Part shown: positions 33,429 through 43,858 of the stretch, piece after piece
How positions within the stretch are numbered: position 1 is the stretch's first letter
How the letters are laid out: each line of letters starts with the position of its first letter
Origin: Panax quinquefolius
Taxonomy: Eukaryota; Streptophyta; Magnoliopsida; Apiales; Araliaceae
DNA: 64,000 nt
Direction: 5' to 3'
NCBI GenBank assembly: GCA_020205615.1
Contig: CM035152.1
Coordinates: 117,216,043 to 117,280,042, forward strand
Notes under the pieces: model-generated
The model's database searches: none
The model's input: only the letters and a program-made list of their open reading frames with translations
What the model was told of the DNA's origin: nothing
Program-made: the position numbers and the translations under genes

Positions 33429-34682
33429 ATGATTGGGTTATATACCAGTGAATTGGATATATTTGGGCTTAATTTATTGTATTCTCAAGGTATTTAGATT
33501 CATTTTTACTGTGTTTATGTGTTGCTATGCAGATTTGGGAGCTGTAGGGATAGATTGGGGAATTTTAATGAAAAGGGCATAATAGTAATTTTACGCATCC
33601 CAATAATGGGCGCTCCACTCGATATAATCCCAGTAGGGGGCTACTGGGCCTGAATTTAGTTAATCGAGACGCTGCGTTGGTGATCTACAACACTTGCTTA
33701 AGGAAGGTTATTTAACAAGTTGATTTGGAAAAGGATTGGGGTACAAGATGGGAAGTATATAAGGTTTATTTACATTGATGTAGGGGACTAATCTACACAA
33801 TTGGAGATTGATCAAGGAGGCAAGAGGAGAATTTGAAGGATTCTACTTGGAGTTTTTCTTCTTCTTCATTCTTTTAATTTGTGTAATTCTTTAAGGATGA
33901 TTTGCAAAAGATTGTTGGTTTTAATTTTTGCTATGAACTAATTTCTTTAATTAAGATTCCAATTGAACCTTTTATAGCTATGAATTAATTATTTGATTTA
34001 TTCCGATTATTTATGTTGAAGTGAATTGTTCATCTTGCTTTGTGTTGATTGATTAATTATCTGGCCAATAATTACCTTGTTACTCTAGAAGGAATTGAAA
34101 GAGGAATTCTAGGGTTAGAACTGGGCATGGTGACATGTGACTTAGTTATTTACAAAGTGAATAATTAGGTTTGTGAATTGAATGGAAATATCTGTTCACC
34201 GCATGTAACACATAAGGAATTGGGATTGAAAAGAGTTTAATTCAATTGTTTTGCATAGGAATATAGCAAGATTAATCTGGATTAAATAGAAGTCAATTGA
34301 TCATTTGGAAAAGGACTTTTGGCATTTGAGAATTCATGTTAACAATTTAGTAGGCATAATAATTGGGATAATTGGATAATTGATTTATAGTTCATAATTG
34401 GGGATATTGGAGTCTTAATCCTTATTTATCTGAACTCAAACAAATTTTAGTTTTGTTTATTTGCTTTCTTTTAGATTAATTTCTTTTAATTGTTTAATTT
34501 AGTTTTCTTTATTCAAAAAATCACAGTTTATGGTTGTTTAAATAAAATTAAATTGATATAGTGCTAGTAGTTGGAATTTATTAATTAGAATTCTCTGTGG
34601 GATCGACACTCTATCTTATCACTCTATTACTTGTTAATCGTGTATACTTGCACGTTTGATTTGATTGTGAAATCATCCAACA
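33429..34682 (+). repeat. 5' LTR of element E
   Basis: TGATGATTGGGTTATATACC to CATCCAACA, 1254 bp. Very similar to the 3' LTR except for a strongly different block at about 33590-33705, just upstream of the TATA box (33756-33763). No gene. Confidence 0.92.
33756..33763 (+). promoter_or_regulatory. TATA box of 5' LTR E
   Basis: TATATAAG in GGGAAGTATATAAGGTTTAT; kept in the 3' LTR at 44197-44204. Confidence 0.65.
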
Positions 34683-34688
34683 AGTTTT

Positions 34689-34706
34689 TAGCGCCGTTGC
34701 CTGGGA
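34689..34706 (+). other. Primer binding site, tRNA-Asp type (E)
   Basis: TAGCGCCGTTGCCTGGGA, two bases off the Athila primer site TGGCGCCGTTGCCGGGGA, six bases after the LTR. Confidence 0.85.
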
Positions 34707-34809
34707 GTTCTTTATTAGTATTAATTCCATATTAGTTATAATCAATTCGGTCTTAATTTAAACGTTACTTATTTTTCTTCTTGTATTTGCAATAATTCTT
34801 TGCAAGTGT

Positions 34810-36402
34810 ATGCACACTAGATCAAGGGCGAAAAAGGAACTTTTTCCTTATACGGACGATATTGAAAGGAAGTTCCAGAAATTGCAGTCGAATAGTGCAG
34901 TATCACATGTGGAAGAAGAACTGGCAGAATAAGAAATTCCAGTGAACATGGCAGGGAACGACCAGAAATCGCTTAGGGACTATGCCATGCTGAATGTCAT
35001 GGATATACAGTCGAGTATTAGGAGGCCAGCAATCAATGCAAGTAGCTTCGAGATCAAACCGGGAACAATTCAGATGCTACATAATACATGTCAGTTTGAG
35101 GGTAGTTCGATAGATGATCCTAATGAGCATATCTTAAGTTTCTTGGAAGTTTGTGACACCTTCAAATTCAACAATGTATGAGAAGATGCTACAAGGTTGA
35201 GGATGTTCCTGTTTACCTTGAAAGATAAAGCGCGAAGTTGGCTACATTATTTGCCTCCGGGCTCAATCACAACTTGGGACGACTTAGCTCAAAAATTTCT
35301 AGCTAAGTTTTTCCCACCAGCGAAGTCGGAAAAACTACAGAACGATATTCACACCTTCGCACAGTTTGACCCAGAATCGTTATATGAGGCGTAGGAAAGA
35401 TTTAAGGATATGCTCCGTAAGTACCCTCATCACGGAATTCCGCAGTGGATGCTGTTAGGGATATTTTGTGATGGTTTGCTCGCGTCCACGAGGGCCAGTA
35501 TTGATGCAGCAGTAGAGGGAGCGATCATGTCTAAGAGTTTTGATGAGGCATATCAGCTGTTAGAGACAATAGCCACCAACAACTATCAGTGGCCCATGAC
35601 GAGGTCTAACCCTCCGAAAACACTGGGAAAGTTTGAAGTAGATGCGATGACAGCATTAGCAGCACAAGTGGCCGTAATAGCTAAGCAAGTGGAAACATGG
35701 CGTCCACAATCCACATAGCAGGTAGCAATGGTTTATGAATTATGTGTTGGGGGTCATGTTACGGATCAATGTGCCATAAATTCTGAATCAGCTCAGTTCG
35801 TAGGGAGCTATAATCGATATACCCAACCTTACCCGAATCAAAACGCATATAATCTGGGTTGGAGAAATTATCCGAGATTTTCATGGAGTAACAATCAAGC
35901 TCAAGCTCAAGCGCCGAGACAACAAAACACATCCGAATTTCAAAATCAGACACAACAACCAGAGAAGAAATCAGGTTGGGAGAAAGCCTTGGAAAAATTT
36001 ATTTGGGCTACTGACAAAAAGAACGAGGAACAAGAAAAAAAATTTAATCAAATGGAGCTGAATATGCAAAGCCAAGGTGCGTCGATTAAGAATCTGGAAA
36101 ATCAAGTGGGGCAGATAGCACATGCACTTAGTAACCGACCACTTGGAACACTTCCGAGTGACATAGATAAAAATTCGGGCAGAGATGAGCATTGTAAGGT
36201 TGTAACTCTACGAAGTGGAAGGGATTTGCAAGAGACAGTCACGGATAGGGAAAAGAGGGACAACGCAAAAAGTGAAATAGAGGAAGTTGTGGACACTGGA
36301 AACCTTCAAGATGAGACCTTAAAGCAGAAAGAACCAGAACCAACCATCACAATGCCTCTCATACCGTATCCGCAAAGGTTTCAGAAATCCAAGTTGGATA
36401 AG
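34810..36402 (+). pseudogene. Gag (element E)
   Basis: ATG at 34810 reads MHTRSRAKKELFPYTDDIER, the typical Athila Gag start. The same frame continues through the core (FLFTLKDKARSWLHYLPPGS, then FLAKFFPPAKSEKLQNDI), a linker (FEVDAMTALAAQVAVIAKQV) and a CCHC-like CVGGHVTDQC, then a coiled-coil-like segment near 36000-36120 and a basic end. In-frame stops are at 34930 (TAA), 35179 (TGA), 35392 (TAG, where the family has tryptophan), 35716 (TAG) and 36403 (TAG). There is no frameshift. The frame goes straight on into protease. Confidence 0.85.
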
Positions 36403-36993
36403 TAGTTTTCACGATTCTTGGATATTTTCAAAAAACTGCATATCAACATCCCCTTTGTCGAAGCCTTGGAACAAATGCCAAGTTACGCTAAGTTTATGAA
36501 GGAGGTTTTGTCGAGGAAGAGGAAATTGGGTGAGTTCAAAACAGTGGCATTGACCGAAGAATACAATGCGATTATTCAAAATAAGTTACCACCGAAGAAT
36601 AAGGATCCAGGTAGCTTTAATATACCATATGAAATTGGAAATCAGTTTTTGGGTCGAGCATTGTGTGATTTGGGGGCCAGTATAAATTTGATGCCATTAT
36701 CCGTCTACAGCCAATTTGTACTTCAGGCTCCACAAACGATAAATATCAGTTTGCAGTTGGCGGATCGATCGGTTACATATCCACGAGGTATTGTTGAGGA
36801 TGTTTTAGTTAAAGTGGATAAATTCATCTTCCCCGCAGATTTCTTTATCTTGGATTGTGAAGTGGATAGTGAAATCCCAATCATTCTTGGGCGACCATTC
36901 TTAGCAATGGGTAGAACATTGATTGATGTGCAAAAATGAGAATTGACAATGTGAGTTGAAGATCAACAGGTCACCTTTAATGTTTTTAAGTCA
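36403..36993 (+). pseudogene. Aspartic protease (element E)
   Basis: In frame with gag. The open part 36418-36939 reads IFKKLHINIPFVEALEQMPS, then the active site GRALCDLGASINLMPLSVYS (D-L-G-A-S, the form usual in Athila), then YPRGIVEDVLVKVDKF and IPIILGRPFLAMG, the second motif. Stops at 36937 and 36952 (both TGA) cut it from RT; similarity continues across them. Apart from the two stops nothing essential appears missing. Confidence 0.85.
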
Positions 36994-38943
36994 ATGTCTT
37001 ATCTGAAAGAAAAAGGTGAATGTTTGCGGGTATATATCATGGAGGAAGTTAATCACAAGCTCAGTGGAAATTATTCGGAGGACCTGCTTGAATCCATTTT
37101 GCTTGGGATGGACGAAGATGGTATTGAAGATGATGTGGAGTATGTCAAATGGCTAGATACATCATCTGTCTTCCGGAAAACCACTCAATCATTCGACACC
37201 CTTGATAGGCCCGAAACAGAAGGTAAAAAGTGCAAACCCTCGATAGAAGAGCCACCGGTGTTGGAACTAAAACCGCTACCATCCCATATGCAGTATGCCT
37301 ACTTGGGAAAAGATGCTACCCTACCATTTATTGTTTCGACGGAGTTAACTGACAAGCAAAAGGAGAAACTGCTACGGGTCCTGCGGGAGTTCAAAACAGC
37401 AATTGGGTGGACAATAGCAAATATTAGGGGAATTAGTCCATCATATTGTATGCATAAAATTTCAATGGAAGGGGGGGAAAAACCAACCATTGAGATGCAA
37501 AGAAGGCTCAATCCCATTATGAAGGATGTGGTGAAAAAGGAGATCCTAAAATGGTCGGATACCGGCATTATTTACCCAATCTCGGACAGTTCATGGGTGA
37601 GTCATGTACAGTGCATACCAAAGAAAGGGGGTATGACAGTGGTGAAGAATGAAGCTAATGGGCTCATCCCTACTAGAATAGTTACAGGATGGAGAGTGTG
37701 TATGGACTACCGCAAGCTGAATAAAGCCACTCGCAAGGATCACTTCCCCTTGTCATTCATTGATCAAATGTTGGATAGGCTAGCGGGACATCAGTTCTAC
37801 TGTCTTTTGGATGGATATTCTGGGTATAATCAAATTTCCATAGCTCCGGAGGATCAAGAGAAAACTACATTCACATACCCCTACGGTACGTTTGCATTCC
37901 GGCGTATGTCTTTTGGGTTATGTAATGCACCGGCAACCTTTCAACAGTGCATGATGGCGATCTTCTCCGATATGGTCGAACAGAATTTAGAGGTATTTAT
38001 GGATGACTTTTGTGTGTTCGGTGATAGCTTTGATTTATGCTTAAAAAATCTGATTTTAGTGTTGAAGCGATGTTTGGAGACTAATATGGTTCTTAACTGG
38101 GGAAAATGTCACTTTATGGTGAAAGAAGGGATTATTTTGGGGCATAAGGTTTCTGCAGCAGGGTTAGAGGTGGACAAAGCGAAGATTGAGACAATTGAGA
38201 AATTACCTCCTCCATCATCTATGAAGGGAATTTGGAGCTTCTTGGGACATGCGAGTTTCTATAGATGCTTCATTAAAGATTTCTCTAAAATTTCAAAACC
38301 CTTATGTTCCCTGTTGGAGAAAGACGTGCCTTTCAAGATGGATCAGTCATGTATCGAGGCATTTGAGGTATTAAAGAAGAAGTTGGTCTCTGCTCCAATT
38401 ATTGTGGCGCCCGGTTGGTCTTTATCGTTCGAATTGATGTGCGACGCCAACGACTACGCAGTTGGAGCAGTATTGGGACAACGTCATGACAAGATTTTTC
38501 ACACAATCTACTATTCCAGCAAGACGTTAACAGATGCCCAGTTGAACTACAAAACCACCGAAAAAGAATTACTTGCAGTTATGTTTGCCTTCGATAAATT
38601 CAGAGCATATCTCATTAGGACCAAGGTAATCGTTTATACTAATCATTCTGCCATTAAGTATTTGATTAAGAAGAAGGATGCCAAACCACGGTTAATACGA
38701 TGGGTATTGTTGCTGCAAGAATTTGATTTGGAGATCCGGGATAGAAAAGGTACCAAAAATCAGGTGGCGGGTCATCTTTCTTGGTTGGAAAATATGGAGG
38801 TTCAGAATAAAGACAACATAATGATCAATGAGAAATTTCCGGATGAACAACTTCTCCGAGTAACCCCAATATTACCATGGTACACAGATTACGTGAATTA
38901 CGTGGTTGCTAAGGTGTTACCACCGAATTTGAACTTAAAATAA
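36994..38943 (+). CDS. Reverse transcriptase-RNase H, open 649 codons (E)
   Basis: Long open part of the gag-pol frame. Residues about 150-250 hold RT fingers ([20 protein letters not shown]), then [20 protein letters not shown] and the active site [11 protein letters not shown] with both aspartates. RNase H follows at about 480-620: [15 protein letters not shown] (first aspartate) and TEKELLAV (glutamate) are kept, but [10 protein letters not shown] has asparagine where the family has aspartate, and [10 protein letters not shown] has glycine for aspartate. RNase H is therefore predicted dead while RT looks sound. It has no start of its own: the frame lies between stops at 36952 and 38941. 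Confidence 0.85.
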   Translation: MSYLKEKGECLRVYIMEEVNHKLSGNYSEDLLESILLGMDEDGIEDDVEYVKWLDTSSVFRKTTQSFDTLDRPETEGKKCKPSIEEPPVLELKPLPSHMQYAYLGKDATLPFIVSTELTDKQKEKLLRVLREFKTAIGWTIANIRGISPSYCMHKISMEGGEKPTIEMQRRLNPIMKDVVKKEILKWSDTGIIYPISDSSWVSHVQCIPKKGGMTVVKNEANGLIPTRIVTGWRVCMDYRKLNKATRKDHFPLSFIDQMLDRLAGHQFYCLLDGYSGYNQISIAPEDQEKTTFTYPYGTFAFRRMSFGLCNAPATFQQCMMAIFSDMVEQNLEVFMDDFCVFGDSFDLCLKNLILVLKRCLETNMVLNWGKCHFMVKEGIILGHKVSAAGLEVDKAKIETIEKLPPPSSMKGIWSFLGHASFYRCFIKDFSKISKPLCSLLEKDVPFKMDQSCIEAFEVLKKKLVSAPIIVAPGWSLSFELMCDANDYAVGAVLGQRHDKIFHTIYYSSKTLTDAQLNYKTTEKELLAVMFAFDKFRAYLIRTKVIVYTNHSAIKYLIKKKDAKPRLIRWVLLLQEFDLEIRDRKGTKNQVAGHLSWLENMEVQNKDNIMINEKFPDEQLLRVTPILPWYTDYVNYVVAKVLPPNLNLK

Positions 38944-40170
38944 CGAAAGAAATTCCTCCACGACGTGAAGCAATACTATTGGGACGAACCATTTCTGTTT
39001 AAGGCCTGCGTGGATCAAATGATTAGACGTTGTGTGCCACATGAAGAGATGGACAACATATTAGGCCATTGTCACTCATCGGAGTATGGAGGCCATTATT
39101 CTGGTGATCGAACAGCGGCCAAAGTGTTACAATCGGGATTTTTCTGGCCTTTTCTATTCAAGGAAGCTTACCTCTATGTGCTAAAGTGTGATCGGTGCCA
39201 ATGCGTAGGTAATATCTCCAAGCGCAATGAAATGCCACTCAACTTAATTTTGGAGGTAGAACTGTTCGACGTATGGGGAATCAATTTTATGGGACCTTTC
39301 ACATCATCTTTCAATAATCAGTACATTCTGTTGGCGGTCAATTATGTGTCCAAATGGGTAGAAGCCGTAGCTTTACCCATGAATGATGCCAACGTCATCC
39401 TCCAATTCTTAAAGAAAAACATCTTCACACGATTTGGGACGCCAAGGGCGATAATAAGTGATGAAGGAACTCATTTCTATAATAAGCAGTTTACTAAATT
39501 GCTTGTGAAGTATGGGGTTCGTCATAAAATTGCAGTCGCGTATCATCCCCAAACCAATGGTCAAGCGGAGGTCTCGAATAGGGAGGTCAAGCGAATTCTG
39601 GAAAAGGTGGTCAATCCGTCACGAAAAGATTGGTCTTTGCATCTTAACGATGCTCTATGGGCATATCGAACAACATATAAGAATCCGATCGGCATCTCAC
39701 CTTATCGAATGGTCTACGGAAAGGCGTGTCATCTCCTAGTTGAACTAGAACACAGTGCACACTGGGCCATTCAGAAACTTAATTTTGATCTACAAGCAGC
39801 TGGTGAGAAAAGGTTACTGCAGTTAAACGAGATAGATGAATTTCGGTTCAATGCTTATGAGAACGTAAAACTCTACAAGGAGAAAGTCAAAGTCTGGCAT
39901 GATAAGAAAATTCTTGATCGGACATTCGAACCGGGCCAACAAGTCCATCTTTTCAACTCTCGACTACGTTTATTTCCTGGGAAATTGAAATCCCGGTGGT
40001 CCGGGCCATTCGTGATTATATCTATCGCCCCACACGAAAACATTGAGGTCAAAAAACTGAATTCAAAACAAAAATTTAAGTTAAAAAGTCAACGACTTAA
40101 ACATTACTGGAGTGGACCTATCGAACGTCAATCCACGGTCATGTACCTTTCCGACCCGGTGGTCAATTAA
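38944..40170 (+). CDS. Integrase, open 401 codons (E)
   Basis: Continues the pol frame after a TAA at 38941. N-terminal zinc part: [14 protein letters not shown] and CDRCQCVGN. Core: [11 protein letters not shown], where the family has aspartate in place of N (first catalytic residue changed); [14 protein letters not shown] (second aspartate kept); [14 protein letters not shown] (glutamate kept). C-terminal part has [20 protein letters not shown] and WSGPFVI. No chromodomain, as expected for Athila. It ends at a normal stop at 40168. The integrase is probably inactive because of the first-aspartate change. Confidence 0.88.
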   Translation, partial: RKKFLHDVKQYYWDEPFLFKACVDQMIRRCVPHEEMDNILGHCHSSEYGGHYSGDRTAAKVLQSGFFWPFLFKEAYLYVLKCDRCQCVGNISKRNEMPLNLILEVELFDVWGINFMGPFTSSFNNQYILLAVNYVSKWVEAVALPMNDANVILQFLKKNIFTRFGTPRAIISDEGTHFYNKQFTKLLVKYGVRHKIAVAYHPQTNGQAEVSNREVKRILEKVVNPSRKDWSLHLNDALWAYRTTYKNPIGISPYRMVYGKACHLLVELEHSAHWAIQKLNFDLQAAGEKRLLQLNEIDEFRFNAYENVKLYKEKVKVWHDKKILDRTFEPGQQVHLFNSRLRLFPGKLKSRWSGPFVIISIAPHENIEVKKLNSKQKFKLKSQRLKHYWSGPIERQSTVMYLSDPVVN

Positions 40171-41542
40171 GCACAGCAGCAAAGTCGGGCTGACGACTAT
40201 AAACCAAGCGCTATAGGGAGGCAACCCAAGAATTTTCACTTATTTTGATTTACTTCAGTCAAATTAGTTGTTATTAAAAATAATTTCAAGTTATAGAAAG
40301 TTGTAAGTATATACTCGTTCATATCCTTACCATTACACTCCTTGCTCCCAGGTGAGTTGTAAGTTCAAGGGGACAAGTCAAGTATTTCAAGCGCCCCGGC
40401 GCTCAATAGGACATAGCCAGTAGAGCCACGGCGTTAAGCATCAATTGGTTCAATCAACACCCAGCGCCCCGACGCTCATCACTACGCATGCCACAGCGCC
40501 CCGACGCTAGCCCCATATTTCAGCCCTGGCACTTTCGGTTCCTGGCGCTCTCGGACAAATGTTCCTCAATATTTGCTAGAAACTTCGGCTTCGAATCTTG
40601 CATAGCGACACCCTAAGATCGCCATTACACTCAAAACCCAGTGCCCCAGCGTTGGGGGCCAGGTTTAAAGTCTTAAGTTGGTTCCATTTCTGCATCGTGC
40701 TTGCCTAATCTTTGTAACTGCTTCACACGTGCAATATTTGAACTCTTCACTTTCACCCCCATATAACTTCTTCCTCGTTGTCATCACATAACCTACATGC
40801 TTTGTTAATTACAAATTGTTGATTTGTATTAAGATCTTTTCTTTGTGACTTTGATTTCCCCTTCCATATCAAAGGTATGTATAAGTCTTTATTCAATCTA
40901 GTTCTACCCCTTCTTGCATATGCATGATGCCAATGACCCGGATTATCATGTCTATGTTATTCTCATGGTAATTGCATATTTGGGGTTTGAATGGTTAGAC
41001 AAATTAGTAGTATTTCAAGCAATATATGAACTGCACACATGGTGTTTGATAGTTTGTCTGACTCAATGATCAATGCTAAGTAAACACAAAGTCATATCCT
41101 GATTGTATTTCCATGTTACTTGCATTCACCAAATATTTAGTCCCCATGAAGGTATCTGGTCATTTGCCATAGACTTGTTTCACGTAAAATCTTATGGGCC
41201 TGTCACACACAACATTACTCATACACTGAATTCACTTGCCATATTTTCACCCCAACACCATAGGTCCACTGTCATACATATATATCACTATTGTGGGGGG
41301 GTGGAATATATATTGATGCATACTAGGGGTAATAATGATGTACATGTCATTCGAAGAAGAAGTCCCATACTAGATCACTCTTGCAATCCTATGAAAGTCT
41401 GTGTTCCTGACACACCCCCAACCATGTACTCCACGTGCACATAACTTAAAGTTTGGGGGTAGTGTCCGGGGTCTCTGTATACATATTTGAGTTATGCCAA
41501 ATTCTAATTCCTGTATATGCACATTCTTGCTGACATTTCTAC
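40171..41542 (+). other. Region between integrase and the extra ORF (E)
   Basis: 1.4 kb with no gene seen. At 40385-40650 it holds five or so copies of a GC-rich near-palindrome (GCGCCCCGGCGCTC and variants), and at 41448-41462 the motif AAGTTTGGGGGTAGTG, like the polypurine tract of this element. The small open stretches here are not recognised. Confidence 0.6.
40385..40650 (+). repeat. GC-rich near-palindromic motif repeats (E)
   Basis: AGCGCCCCGGCGCTC at about 40390, then CAGCGCCCCGACGCT near 40463 and 40495, with decayed forms (GAGCCACGGCGTTAAG near 40424, CAGTGCCCCAGCGTTGG near 40640). The surrounding sequence is AT-rich, so these stand out. Confidence 0.75.
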
Positions 41543-42712
41543 ATGGCCTCCAAGCGTCAACGTGGCAACGGTTCAAGGACCGCTTCGACTCCACCTCCAA
41601 AATTCGACAGCCGCTGTTTTGTCAGTGCCGCGGCTCAAGAACACTACAACCGCATGGCTACACGCGGTTTGAGACTCGATCAATCAAAAGATGGGGACTT
41701 GGCGGTTATGATAGCCGAGAGGAATTGGTTCACACTCACCGCCCAGCCTGATCCAGCCGTGATTGCAGTTGTCAAGGAGTTCTACGCCAACGTGCCCGAG
41801 CACTTCCACTATGGGGTGTTTGTGAGGGGTAAAACTGTTGAAATTGGCGACGAGGACATAAACAGGTGTTATCAACTGCCATTAGAGGGACTGAACTACG
41901 AGTATGCAAGACTTGTGAGTGATGGGCCGGACTATGAGAAGATAATTCGCGAGCTTTGTCAACCGGGCACCACATGGACATTGCATGAATGGGGCAGCAT
42001 GACCTTTCCACTATCTAACCTCAGTCTATATGGAAAGGTGTGGTATGCTTTCATTTACGCTAAACTCATGCCATGCACACATGTGAGCTATGTCACCAAA
42101 GAGAGGGCTGTTTTGCTATATTCAATCATTCAAGGCCTAAAAATTGATGTTGGCCACCTTATCCAGCAGTCTATTTTCATAGCGTCAGGAGGAGGGACCA
42201 CAGGAGGTTTACCCCATCCGTCTCTCATTTGCGTCTTGTGTGCTAAGTTTGGGGTCAAATGGAAATCAGACGAGATGATTCAAACGCCTATGCCAGTTTT
42301 GGACCATAAGTTGATAAACAGGTATAAAGTGTGGACAATGGGGGCAAACCACCCTCGGGGATTGGGTTTCATAATTCCCCAAGTTGAAGCTTCTCAAGCT
42401 TCACCACCTCGAGCTGCACCTACTTATGGCCCTTCCTCCGCAGCTCATCGTGGTGTGGTTCCCGAAGCGGTCCAGCGCAAAATAGACGGATGGTTTTACA
42501 ATATTGAATCTCAGAATGTCCGTCTTTCTAGAACGTCAAGATGTCATCTACAAATATATGGTCGACCAATTCTTCGCTTCGAGAATGCCATGGGCGCCTA
42601 TTTGCATGCAGGCATTACTCTTAGCCAGTTCCATGTTGCTCCCGTTCTGCTTATGTTTCCCCCTTCTGATCAAGAGATGAGTGAGGATGAGGATGCTCCA
42701 CCCGAGGAATAA
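41543..42712 (+). CDS. Extra ORF of element E: 'putative plant transposon protein' family
   Basis: Intact 389-aa frame from ATG 41543 to TAA 42712, in the sense direction, in the place where Athila elements carry an env-like gene. Residues 1-30 are basic and Ser/Thr-rich; about 60-300 match the plant 'putative plant transposon protein' domain (Pfam PF20167 as I recall it): AVVKEFYANVPEHFHYGVFV, INRCYQLP, WGSMTFPLSNLSLYGKVWYA, CTHVSYVTKERAVLLYSIIQ, and GGLPHPSLICVLCAKFGV. The C-terminal 90 residues are Pro/Ala-rich and end acidic (EMSEDEDAPPEE). No signal peptide or membrane segment is evident, so it does not look like an envelope protein. Function unknown. The start is the first ATG; an upstream stop precedes it. 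Confidence 0.8.
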   Translation: MASKRQRGNGSRTASTPPPKFDSRCFVSAAAQEHYNRMATRGLRLDQSKDGDLAVMIAERNWFTLTAQPDPAVIAVVKEFYANVPEHFHYGVFVRGKTVEIGDEDINRCYQLPLEGLNYEYARLVSDGPDYEKIIRELCQPGTTWTLHEWGSMTFPLSNLSLYGKVWYAFIYAKLMPCTHVSYVTKERAVLLYSIIQGLKIDVGHLIQQSIFIASGGGTTGGLPHPSLICVLCAKFGVKWKSDEMIQTPMPVLDHKLINRYKVWTMGANHPRGLGFIIPQVEASQASPPRAAPTYGPSSAAHRGVVPEAVQRKIDGWFYNIESQNVRLSRTSRCHLQIYGRPILRFENAMGAYLHAGITLSQFHVAPVLLMFPPSDQEMSEDEDAPPEE

Positions 42713-43858
42713 GCTCGTCAGGGAAGTCCTCTATTTTATATTGTTTTATCTGTCGCATGTGGACATTGCTCTTGTTATGTTTGGGGGTAGTTAATTTTTA
42801 TTTTGAATTATTAGATTGTTAATGGTTTTAATTTGGATTTTTATTGTGATTAAGTATTGCATTTTAGGATTGCATGTTAATTCCAGCCTTTGATAGTACG
42901 TATGTTTGGGGCCAATGATGAAATTAAAATTGCATGAACAAGTCTAGTAAGGATTGTTGAGTCAGTGATATGATTTTCTTGACATGATTTAAATCTTTAT
43001 CTGTTTGACACTGATATTATAAGGATAGCACATTTTTAAAAATGACCATGTTAGCTAAGGAAGTATTAAATGGTTAGATAATAGAGTTCTAAAGGATGAA
43101 TTCTAGTGAAATGAAGGAACAATTTGAATAGCTAGTGAAGACTGACTTTAGATATAAACTCAAGTTTGGGGAAAAAATATTTGGAGTATATAAGCTTTAA
43201 AAAAATATAATAAACACCGTGGCATGCTTGTCTTGTTTTGTGGCCTTTGTTACTTGAGTAAAGTAAGCTTAGGATTGTCTCTACACCTAGCACCCTAAGG
43301 TCTTAATGGCTTGGGAGTCATTGGTCGAAAGCTCGTTAAGGTAACACTGAAAAGCCTAAGGGAATATGACAATGCATAGTCATGAGGAAAATATATATAT
43401 ATATATATATAATAAAGCGGGAAAAGTGCAAAAAAGCACCCGTATAAAAAAAGCATAAGTATTCCTTTTTTACCCCTGGACTTTAGTGATTGTTTGATTT
43501 CAGTTGTATCAAGTATATTTGATTAGTTCTCAAGTTTATACTGTATGATGTCATCAAAGAAAGCTATTATCTTTCTTGTTTTTGCTCGTTATTGGTTAGC
43601 ATGGTTGTTGAACACACACTCACAATATCAGTAATAACAGATTTAGATTTGTTAATTGTTGGGGTATTATTGATCTATTTTAACATGATGTATTAGCATG
43701 TTTATGTGATTTTTCCGAGGCCTATGAATATATGTGTGCTATTGGATTGTTGGAATTAAGGACATATAGAAAGTTTGCATTTGCATGGTTGTTTAGTTGT
43801 TTTTGTGTCTTGTGTTTTATTGCTTGAGGACATGCAACGATTTAAGTTTGGGGGTATT
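42713..43858 (+). other. 3' untranslated region of E with polypurine tract
   Basis: No gene seen. Motif TGTTTGGGGGTAGTTAAT at 42779 and GTTTGGGGGTATT at 43846-43857, the second being the polypurine tract directly before the 3' LTR. A (TA)n run lies at 43390-43411. Weaker forms (AGTTTGGGGA, TGTTTGGGGC) occur at 43164 and 42904. Confidence 0.7.

Noticed and set aside
34689..34706. tRNA gene fragment
   Set aside because: Only the 18-base primer binding site is present; there is no tRNA body. The same holds for the other primer sites.
41103..41444. Plus-strand frame of 113 codons between integrase and the extra ORF of E
   Set aside because: His/Thr-rich, no domain or membrane segment recognised, ends in the PPT-like motif area; not enough to call an env-like gene.
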